A stretch of DNA of 10,182 nt from Solirubrobacteraceae bacterium (GTDB lineage: Bacteria > Actinomycetota > Thermoleophilia > Solirubrobacterales > Solirubrobacteraceae), in contig JALOLQ010000033.1 of NCBI GenBank assembly GCA_025455895.1, positions 1 to 10,182 of the forward strand, written 5' to 3'. A program made the translations under genes and the position numbers. Shown piece after piece: positions 5,586-10,182 of the stretch. Within the stretch, counting starts at the first letter, position 1; every line of letters begins with the position of its first letter. The notes under the pieces were generated by a model. The model was given only the letters and a program-made list of their open reading frames with translations. It was not told the DNA's origin and ran no database searches.

Positions 5586-6484
5586 TGCAGGAGACGCTGC
5601 GCGCGATCGCCGCCGCGCGCAGCGGGCCGGAGGTCGTCGAGCGCTGGCGTGAGGCCGGGCGGCCCTTCCGCGCCGCCGGCGTCGAGAGCTTCGTCGCCGA
5701 GGCCGGCAGCGGCGAGCCGGTGCTCTGCCTGCACGGGGTCCCGGCGTCCGCGTTCCTCTACCGCAAGGTGCTCGCCGAGCTCGCCGGCCGGGGGATGCGC
5801 GGGATCGCCTTCGACCTGCCCGGGCTAGGGCTCGCCGAGCGCCCGGCCGGCTTCGACTACACCTGGACCGGCCTCGGCGCGTTCGCCGCGGCGGCGGTCG
5901 ACGCACTCGAGCTGGAGCGGTTCCACCTCGTCGTCCACGACGTCGGCGGGCCGGTGGGCTTCGAGCTCGCCGCCCGGATGCCCGAGCGGATCGCCTCGCT
6001 GACCGTGCTCGACACGATCGTGAACGTCGCCGAGTTCCGGCGCCCGTGGTCGATGGAGCCGTTCGCGCGCCGCGGGCTCGGCGAGGCGTACCTGCGCACG
6101 CTGAGCAAGCCGGCCTTCCGCGCGCTGATGGGCCTCCAGGGGATCGCCGACCGCGGCGCCGTGCCGAAGGCCGAGCTCGACGCCTACGTCGACCTGCTGC
6201 GCCGCGAGGACGGCGGGCGCGCCTTCCTGCGGATCATGCGCGGCTTCGAGCGCACCGCGGACAAGCAGGCGCGCTACCGCGCGGTCCTCGCCGACGGGCG
6301 CTACCCCGTGGACGTGCTCTGGGGCTCGCGTGACCCGGCGCTCCCCGCGCACCGCTTCGGCGAGATCGCCCGCGAGGCCGCCGGGCTGCCGGTGCTCGCC
6401 ACCGTGCCGGCGCGCCACTTCCTCCAGGAGGACCAGGCGCCGGCGGTGGCGGCGTTCGCCGCGGCGAACGCCGGGCGCGCCTGA
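5585..6484 (+). CDS. Alpha/beta hydrolase, haloalkane-dehalogenase/epoxide-hydrolase type
   Basis: The protein has 299 residues, the usual size of the family. Seen: oxyanion-loop motif LHGVPASAFLYRK (49-61), FDLPGLGLAE (76-85), nucleophile elbow VHDVGGP with Asp119, catalytic acid in WGSRDP (Asp250), and catalytic His278 in ARHFLQEDQAP. HFxQED is typical of haloalkane dehalogenases. A helical cap lies at about 145-235. The Asp nucleophile implies a covalent ester intermediate, as in haloalkane dehalogenases, epoxide hydrolases and haloacetate dehalogenases. The halide-stabilising Trp next to the nucleophile is Val120, and the Asn/Glu of HGNP/HGEP is Val52. A true haloalkane dehalogenase is thus doubtful and the substrate unknown. 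There is no signal peptide, so it is cytoplasmic, in contrast to the exported protein whose stop codon its start overlaps by one base. It runs convergently into the diguanylate cyclase gene with only 11 bases between. Confidence 0.85.
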   Translation: MQETLRAIAAARSGPEVVERWREAGRPFRAAGVESFVAEAGSGEPVLCLHGVPASAFLYRKVLAELAGRGMRGIAFDLPGLGLAERPAGFDYTWTGLGAFAAAAVDALELERFHLVVHDVGGPVGFELAARMPERIASLTVLDTIVNVAEFRRPWSMEPFARRGLGEAYLRTLSKPAFRALMGLQGIADRGAVPKAELDAYVDLLRREDGGRAFLRIMRGFERTADKQARYRAVLADGRYPVDVLWGSRDPALPAHRFGEIAREAAGLPVLATVPARHFLQEDQAPAVAAFAAANAGRA

Positions 6485-6495
6485 TCGCCGCGGGC

Positions 6496-7521
6496 TCAGG
6501 CCGTGAGCATCTCGAGCCGCGCGCCGGCGCACTCGACGCGGTCGCGGCCGCCGTTCTTGGCGACGTAGAGCGCCGAGTCGGCGTCCTGCACGAGCGCGTC
6601 GGCGTCGCGTCCGCCGCTCGGGCTGCAGGCGACGCCGAGCGAGACGGTGACGCCCGGGCCGCCGCGCTTCGTGCGGCGCTGGACCTCGAGCCGCAGGCGC
6701 TCGGCGACGAGCACGCCGCCCTCGGCGTCGGTGTCCGGGAGGATCAGGGCGAACTCCTCGCCGCCCAGGCGCGCCGGGAGGTCGACCGTGCGGGAGTGCT
6801 CGGTGAGCACGGCGGCCACGAGGCGCAGCACCTCGTCGCCCGCGTCGTGGCCGGCGCTGTCGTTGACCGTCTTGAAGTGGTCGAGATCGAGCACGATCAG
6901 CGAGACCGGGCGCTTGTCGCGCTGGGCCCGCGCGAGCTCGCGGGCGAGCACGCCGTTGAACTGGCGGCGGTTGGCCAGGCCGGTGAGCGGGTCGGTGCTG
7001 GCCGCCTCGGAGAGCACCTCCATGACCTCCTGGAGGCGCGCGCGCAGCGTCGTCACGAGCATCGTCGCCCCGACCAGCGAGGCGATGCTCGTCGCCAGGT
7101 GCGCCACCGGCGGATACGACGGCGGGGAGATGACCGTCACCGCGACGTACGAGGCCGAGCAGACGAGCGCGGCCCCGATCGCCAGGCGCCCCGGGAGCAC
7201 GTAGGCCGCGAAGAGGCAGATCCACATGTAGAAGGCGCTCGTCGCGTTCGGCGGGCCGCCGGTCGCCCAGATGCCGGTCGCCGTCATCGCGATCGCGAGC
7301 GTGAGCAGCACGACCGCGCCCACGACGTGCAGGCGGCGCCGGCGCAGCAGGTAGAGGACCCCGGAGACGGCGATCGCCAGCGCCGAGATGCCGAGCACCA
7401 CCGGCACGCGCGTGACCGGGTCGTGCGGCGCCGTCGCGGCGATCACGCCGAGCACGCCGGCCGCCAGGAAGAGCCAGGCGAGGGGCACGATCGGGACGTC
7501 GTCATGGCGGCGCTCGGCCAT
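6496..7521 (-). CDS. Membrane diguanylate cyclase (GGDEF protein)
   Basis: The protein has 341 residues. Six hydrophobic segments lie at about 12-30, 38-59, 66-85, 95-110, 113-131 and 142-158, forming an uncharacterised membrane sensor. A short linker helix (159-175) leads into a GGDEF domain from STDPLTGLANRR (175-186) to the end. LDLDHFKTVND (211-221) carries metal and substrate residues. The active-site motif is RLGGEEF (GGEEF at 253-257). An RxxD inhibitory site (R244, D247) lies exactly five residues before it, as in PleD, so product inhibition by c-di-GMP is expected. The domain should make c-di-GMP from two GTP at the membrane. No EAL or HD-GYP domain follows. The ATG at 7521 was chosen because the first TM follows closely; a GTG at 7572 (358 residues) is the alternative. 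The gene is divergent from tetR and its leader can fold strongly. Confidence 0.93.
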   Translation of the reverse strand: MAERRHDDVPIVPLAWLFLAAGVLGVIAATAPHDPVTRVPVVLGISALAIAVSGVLYLLRRRRLHVVGAVVLLTLAIAMTATGIWATGGPPNATSAFYMWICLFAAYVLPGRLAIGAALVCSASYVAVTVISPPSYPPVAHLATSIASLVGATMLVTTLRARLQEVMEVLSEAASTDPLTGLANRRQFNGVLARELARAQRDKRPVSLIVLDLDHFKTVNDSAGHDAGDEVLRLVAAVLTEHSRTVDLPARLGGEEFALILPDTDAEGGVLVAERLRLEVQRRTKRGGPGVTVSLGVACSPSGGRDADALVQDADSALYVAKNGGRDRVECAGARLEMLTA

Positions 7522-7525
7522 GCCC

Positions 7526-7586
7526 CGGTCATCGGCCCGGCCCGGGGGCGCCGCGACGCAGGCGTCTCGCACTGGACCGATGACCG
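7526..7586 (-). promoter_or_regulatory. Structured leader: long-range inverted repeat before the diguanylate cyclase
   Basis: CGGTCATCGG (7526-7535) and CCGATGACCG (7577-7586) are a perfect 10-bp inverted repeat. Read as minus-strand RNA the pairing extends to 13 bp with one G-U pair (7574-7586 with 7526-7538), enclosing 35 bases that contain a further small hairpin. The stem ends 4 bases before the ATG and could occlude ribosome entry. It does not look like a known c-di-GMP riboswitch. It could instead act as a two-half-site DNA element. Confidence 0.4.
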
Positions 7587-7592
7587 ACCACG

Positions 7593-7618
7593 ACTTGAAC
7601 TTGACGTCGGATTCATGT
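7593..7618. promoter_or_regulatory. Imperfect palindrome over the tetR promoter, candidate TetR operator
   Basis: The palindrome is 26 bp, centred in GACGTC (7603-7608): outer arms ACTTGAA (7593-7599) and TTCATGT (7612-7618) match at 6 of 7 positions, and 9 of 13 pairs match overall. It covers the -35 box (7601-7606) of the tetR promoter and lies in the divergent region to the diguanylate cyclase gene. The position suits autorepression by the adjacent TetR protein; binding is inferred, not shown. Confidence 0.45.
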
Positions 7619-7629
7619 TGACCTAGGCT
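7601..7629 (+). promoter_or_regulatory. Sigma-70-like promoter of tetR and the acyl-CoA dehydrogenase gene
   Basis: TTGACG (7601-7606), a 17-base spacer and TAGGCT (7624-7629). The GTG start at 7637 follows after 7 bases, so the mRNA would be leaderless or nearly so. This is the best promoter in the window, and locally the AT content rises, which is unusual here. Confidence 0.65.
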
Positions 7630-7636
7630 CCGCTCC

Positions 7637-8287
7637 GTGCCGCCCGCCGCCGACGCCGCCGTCGCCCCGCCGCCCCGCAGCGCCCGCGGGCAGCGCACCC
7701 GCGCCGCGCTGGTCGCCGCCGCTCGCAGCGTCTTCGAGCGCGAGGGCTACCTCGACGCCCGCACCACCGACATCGCCCGCGAGGCGGGCGTCGCGGCGGG
7801 CAGCTTCTACACGTACTTCCCGGACAAGCAGGCCGCGTTCGCGGCGGTCCTCGAGAGCCTCCAGGACGAGCTGCTCGCCCCCGGCGCCGCCGCGCCCGGC
7901 CCGCGCGAGCAGCACCCGCTCGCCGCGATCCGCGCGGGCAACCGCGCCTACCTCGAGGCCTACCGCCGCAACGCCGGCCTGATGGCCGCGATGGAGCAGG
8001 CCGCGCTCGTCGACGACCGCCTGCGCGCCGCGCGGCTCGAGCGCGCGCGGACGTTCGCCGAGCGCCACGCCCGGGCGATCGCCCGCTGGCAGGCCGCCGG
8101 GCTCGTCGACCCCGACCTCGACCCGCGCGGCGCCGCGGTCGCGCTCGACGCGATGGTCAGCCGCCTGGCCGAGCACGTCTTCGTCCACGGCGCCGAGCGG
8201 ACCTCGCTCGACGACCTCACCGAGCTCGTGACCCGCATGTGGGCGGGCGCGCTCGGCCTCACCCCCAGCCCCCGCAAGGAGCCCTGA
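7637..8287 (+). CDS. TetR-family transcriptional regulator
   Basis: The protein has 216 residues. After a Pro/Ala-rich tail (1-16) comes the TetR DNA-binding domain: RGQRTRAALVAAARSVFEREGYLDARTTDIAREAGVAAG with the helix-turn-helix at about 43-62, and the family-typical FYTYFPDKQAAF (57-68). Residues 90-205 form the helical ligand-binding and dimer domain, which diverges and does not show the inducer. The GTG start is the only one upstream of the HTH and lies 7 bases after a -10 hexamer. The gene ends 5 bases before an acyl-CoA dehydrogenase start, so it very likely controls that gene and itself, probably with an acyl-CoA or related ligand, as many TetR proteins of fatty-acid and isoprenoid catabolism do. 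A candidate operator overlaps its promoter. It could also influence the divergent diguanylate cyclase. Confidence 0.92.
   Translation: MPPAADAAVAPPPRSARGQRTRAALVAAARSVFEREGYLDARTTDIAREAGVAAGSFYTYFPDKQAAFAAVLESLQDELLAPGAAAPGPREQHPLAAIRAGNRAYLEAYRRNAGLMAAMEQAALVDDRLRAARLERARTFAERHARAIARWQAAGLVDPDLDPRGAAVALDAMVSRLAEHVFVHGAERTSLDDLTELVTRMWAGALGLTPSPRKEP
8276..8281 (+). promoter_or_regulatory. Shine-Dalgarno sequence AAGGAG for the acyl-CoA dehydrogenase gene
   Basis: AAGGAG inside the end of tetR, 11 bases before the ATG at 8293. It is one of the few clear SD sequences in the window. It supports the 8293 start over the in-frame ATG at 8239, which lies within tetR, and fits an internal gene of an operon. 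Confidence 0.55.
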
Positions 8288-8292
8288 CGACC

Positions 8293-9534
8293 ATGGACTT
8301 CGCCCACTCCGACCGCGCCCTCGAGCTCCAGGACCGCCTGCAGGCGTTCATGGACGAGCACGTCTACCCCGCCGAGCGCGTCTACCGCGAGCAGCGCGCG
8401 GCCGGCGACCCGCACGTCGTCCCGCCGGTGATCGAGGAGCTCAAGGCGCAGGCGCGCTCGCGCGGGCTGTGGAACCTCTTCCTCCCGGACGAGACGCACG
8501 GCGCCGGGCTGACGAACCTCGAGTACGCCCCGCTGGCGGAGATCACCGGCCGCTCGATCGAGATCGCGCCCGAGGCGATCAACTGCGCCGCGCCGGACAC
8601 CGGCAACATGGAGGTGCTGGCCATGTTCGGCACGCCCGAGCAGCAGGAGCGCTGGCTGCAGCCGCTGCTCGAGGGCGAGATCCGCTCGTGCTTCGGGATG
8701 ACCGAGCCCGCCGTCGCCTCGAGCGACGCGACGAACATGGAGGCGACGATCACCCCCGACGGCGACGAGTACGTCGTCAACGGCGTGAAGTGGTGGAGCA
8801 GCGGCGCGATGGACCCGCGCTGCAAGGTGGCGATCGTCATGGGGCTCTCGAACCCGGACGCGCACCGCTACGCCCAGCACTCGATGATCCTCGTCCCGCT
8901 CGACACCCCGGGCGTGACGGTGCGCCGCGACCTCTCGGTCTTCGGCTACCACGACCAGCACGGCCACCCCGAGGTCGTCTACGAGGACGTGCGCGTGCCG
9001 AAGGAGAACCTCGTCGCCCAGGAGGGCGCGGGGTTCCTCATCGCCCAGGCGCGGCTCGGCCCGGGCCGCATCCACCACTGCATGCGCGCGATCGGGATGA
9101 GCGAGCGCGCGCTCGAGCTGATGGTCGACCGCGTGCGCCACCGCGAGGCGTTCGGCCGGCCGCTCGCCGCCCAGGGCGTGATCCGCGAGTGGATCGCCGA
9201 GTCACGGATCGAGATCGAGCAGGCGCGCCTGCTCGTCCTGAAGGCCGCGTGGATGATGGACACCGCCGGCAACAAGCACGCCCAGAAGGAGATCGCGGCG
9301 ATCAAGGTCGTCGCCGCGCGCCTGGCCTGCCGCGTGATCGACCGCGCGATCCAGGCGTTCGGCGGCGCCGGCGTCTCCGGCGACTTCCCGCTGGCGATGA
9401 TGTACGCCGGGGCCCGCACGCTGCGCCTCGCCGACGGCCCCGACGAGGTCCACCTGCGCGCCGTCGCCCGCCACGAGCTCAAGGAGCGCGCCGACGAGCC
9501 CGCGCCGGAGGCGCTGCCGAACGCGTACGAGTAG
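8293..9534 (+). CDS. Acyl-CoA dehydrogenase, ACAD10/ACAD11-like
   Basis: The protein has 413 residues and is a full-length FAD-dependent acyl-CoA dehydrogenase. An N-terminal helical domain (1-130; WNLFLPDETHGAGLTNLEYAP) leads to the beta-domain FAD/substrate motif CFGMTEPAVASSDATNME (133-150), KWWSSGAMDPRCK (166-178) and a C-terminal helical domain. That domain has LGPGRIHHCMRAIGMSERAL (255-274), HREAFGRPLA (283-292), QAFGGAGVSGDFPLA (354-368) and RLADGPDEVH (378-387). These blocks match the human ACAD10/ACAD11 subgroup closely, as I recall it. At the usual catalytic-Glu position (YEGT in medium-chain enzymes) this group has Asp, here Asp381. ACAD10/11 act in 4-hydroxy-acid breakdown through phosphorylated acyl-CoAs made by a kinase domain. 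No kinase is fused or visible here, so the bacterial substrate is open. It is cytoplasmic and co-transcribed with tetR. Confidence 0.93.
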   Translation: MDFAHSDRALELQDRLQAFMDEHVYPAERVYREQRAAGDPHVVPPVIEELKAQARSRGLWNLFLPDETHGAGLTNLEYAPLAEITGRSIEIAPEAINCAAPDTGNMEVLAMFGTPEQQERWLQPLLEGEIRSCFGMTEPAVASSDATNMEATITPDGDEYVVNGVKWWSSGAMDPRCKVAIVMGLSNPDAHRYAQHSMILVPLDTPGVTVRRDLSVFGYHDQHGHPEVVYEDVRVPKENLVAQEGAGFLIAQARLGPGRIHHCMRAIGMSERALELMVDRVRHREAFGRPLAAQGVIREWIAESRIEIEQARLLVLKAAWMMDTAGNKHAQKEIAAIKVVAARLACRVIDRAIQAFGGAGVSGDFPLAMMYAGARTLRLADGPDEVHLRAVARHELKERADEPAPEALPNAYE

Positions 9535-9550
9535 GCCGCACCACCGCATC

Positions 9551-9593
9551 GCGTGGCGGATCCTCCCTGACCACCGGGGAGGATCCGTCGCGC
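9551..9593. terminator. Bidirectional hairpin terminator between convergent genes
   Basis: CGGATCCTCCC (9557-9567) and GGGAGGATCCG (9577-9587) form a perfect 11-bp stem with a 9-base loop. Pairing continues outward to about 17 bp with G-U pairs. The hairpin fills the 63-base gap between the convergent dehydrogenase and carboxylase genes. It has no T run, so it resembles the U-less hairpin terminators of GC-rich actinobacteria, serving both strands. Confidence 0.7.
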
Positions 9594-9597
9594 GGAG

Positions 9598-10182
9598 CTA
9601 CATCCGGAACACGCCGTAGCCGAGCTCGCCGAGGGGCGCGCCGGCGCAGGCGTCGAGCGCCATCGCGAGCACGCGGCGGGTGTCGCGCGGGTCGATGATC
9701 CCGTCGTCCCAGAGCCGCGCGGTCGCGTAGAGCGGGCGGCCCTGGTGCTCGTACTGCTCGCGCAGCTGCGCGCCGACCTCGGGCTGGCCGACCTCGGTCA
9801 TGACCGTCGCCGCCTGCTCGCCGCCCATGACGCTGATCCGCGCGTTCGGCCACATGAAGAGGAAGCGCGGCGCGTAGGCGCGGCCGCACATCCCGTAGTT
9901 GCCCGCGCCGAACGAGCCGCCGACGACGACCGTGAGCTTCGGCACCCGCGCGCACGAGACGGCGGTGACGAGCTTCGCGCCGTCCTTGGCGATCCCGCCC
10001 GCCTCGTAGTCCTTGCCGACCATGAAGCCGGAGATGTTCTGGACGAACAGCAGCGGGATCCCGCGGCGGTCGCAGAGCTCGATGAAGTGCGCGGCCTTCA
10101 GCGAGGACTCGCTGAAGAGGATCCCGTTGTTGGCGATCACGCCGACCGGGTGGCCCTCGAGGTGCGCGAACGCGCAGACGAC
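9598..10182 (-). CDS. mccB: Methylcrotonyl-CoA carboxylase beta subunit-like carboxyltransferase (C-terminal part)
   Basis: The gene runs off the right edge; 194 C-terminal residues are visible. Seen: NNGILFSESSLKAAHFIELC (visible residues 18-37), GIPLLFVQNISGFMVGKDYE (41-60), AGGIAKDGAKLVTAVSCARVP, the oxyanion/CoA-loop motif VVVGGSFGAGNYGMCGRAY (85-103), FLFMWPNARISVMGGEQAA (107-125) and the C-terminal block LWDDGIIDPRDTRRVLAMAL. These match methylcrotonyl-CoA carboxylase beta subunits better than propionyl- or acetyl-CoA carboxylase ones. The SESSLKAAHFIE and GNYGMCGRAY blocks are characteristic. The enzyme transfers CO2 from biotin to 3-methylcrotonyl-CoA in leucine breakdown, working with a biotin-carrying alpha subunit that would lie outside the window. 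A geranyl-CoA carboxylase is a less likely alternative. It ends GVFRM, as family members do, so the C-terminus is intact. Confidence 0.9.
   Translation of the reverse strand, partial: VVCAFAHLEGHPVGVIANNGILFSESSLKAAHFIELCDRRGIPLLFVQNISGFMVGKDYEAGGIAKDGAKLVTAVSCARVPKLTVVVGGSFGAGNYGMCGRAYAPRFLFMWPNARISVMGGEQAATVMTEVGQPEVGAQLREQYEHQGRPLYATARLWDDGIIDPRDTRRVLAMALDACAGAPLGELGYGVFRM

Noticed and set aside
3334..5906. Very long minus-strand open frames opposite the exported-protein genes (two frames of over 500 residues)
   Set aside because: Their products are low-complexity Arg/Ala/Gly/Pro strings without domains. They arise because GC-rich codons on the opposite strand rarely produce stops. The plus-strand frames have signal peptides, conserved Cys and paralogy.
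883..6484. A dehalogenation pathway built from the HAD and alpha/beta hydrolase genes
   Set aside because: The two genes are about 4 kb apart in different transcription units, and both lack the residues that define true dehalogenases.
7526..7586. Known c-di-GMP riboswitch (GEMM) before the diguanylate cyclase
   Set aside because: The leader lacks the conserved GEMM core and tetraloop-receptor arrangement as I know it; it is only a long stem with a small inner hairpin.
8239..8292. Earlier ATG for the acyl-CoA dehydrogenase
   Set aside because: It lies inside tetR and gives a Pro/Gln-rich lead. MDFAHSDRA at 8293 is the family-like start, with AAGGAG upstream.
7960..9141. Minus-strand open frame opposite tetR and the acyl-CoA dehydrogenase gene
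   Set aside because: It is a His/Arg/Val-rich shadow of two well-recognised plus-strand genes, with no family signal.
1..10182. CRISPR array, mobile element, tRNA/rRNA or defence island
   Set aside because: No spaced direct repeats, transposase or integrase motifs, tRNA-like cloverleaf or defence-type domains were seen, and composition is uniform across the window.

Overview
The window reads as chromosomal DNA of a very GC-rich actinobacterium (third codon positions almost always G or C). The best fit is the Solirubrobacterales/Thermoleophilia branch. This rests on the base composition, the style of the secreted proteins (a Cys/Lys module with a Pro/Ala-rich linker; lineage-type secreted proteins with no recognisable family) and apparently leaderless genes. 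The taxonomic call is inference. I see no tRNA, rRNA, CRISPR array, insertion sequence or phage gene, and base use is uniform throughout. It looks like ordinary core/accessory chromosome with some uncharacterised genes.

Layout. (1) 1-1584, plus strand: the 3' part of a COG2403-type GTPase / cyclic 2,3-diphosphoglycerate synthetase-like gene, a 70-residue protein of unknown function, and a type II haloacid-dehalogenase-like HAD hydrolase. They are packed with a 10-base gap and a 4-base overlap, so they are probably one operon, closed by a hairpin followed by TTTT. (2) 1651-2910: a polytopic membrane protein resembling NnrS / heme-copper-oxidase-like membrane domains. A near-perfect inverted repeat sits on its predicted promoter. 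(3) 2972-5585: three consecutive genes for exported proteins. The first two are diverged tandem paralogues sharing four cysteines at conserved spacing. The third has a Cys/Lys-rich module, a Pro-rich linker and an unassigned C-terminal domain. (4) 5585-6484: an alpha/beta hydrolase of haloalkane-dehalogenase/epoxide-hydrolase type, whose start codon shares one base with the preceding stop. (5) 6496-7521, minus strand: a six-TM diguanylate cyclase with intact GGEEF and I-site. (6) 7637-9534, plus strand: a TetR regulator followed 5 bases later by an ACAD10/11-type acyl-CoA dehydrogenase. (7) 9598 to the window end, minus strand: the C-terminal part of a methylcrotonyl-CoA-carboxylase-like carboxyltransferase, separated from the dehydrogenase by a strong bidirectional hairpin.

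How the genes may work together. The TetR-dehydrogenase pair looks like a self-regulated acyl-CoA catabolic unit: a promoter with a 17-base spacer precedes tetR, and an imperfect palindrome covers its -35 box. The convergent carboxylase subunit belongs to leucine/isoprenoid acyl-CoA catabolism, so the right end of the window is acyl-CoA metabolism. The diguanylate cyclase is divergent from tetR and has an unusually structured leader.

Candidates for something undescribed are: the paralogous four-Cys exported pair with its Cys/Lys neighbour; the membrane protein with its own palindromic operator; the 70-residue protein coupled to the HAD gene; and the recurring TANNNT-like hexamer placed 6-7 bases before start codons, which suggests widespread leaderless transcription. 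No complete new defence or mobile system is visible.
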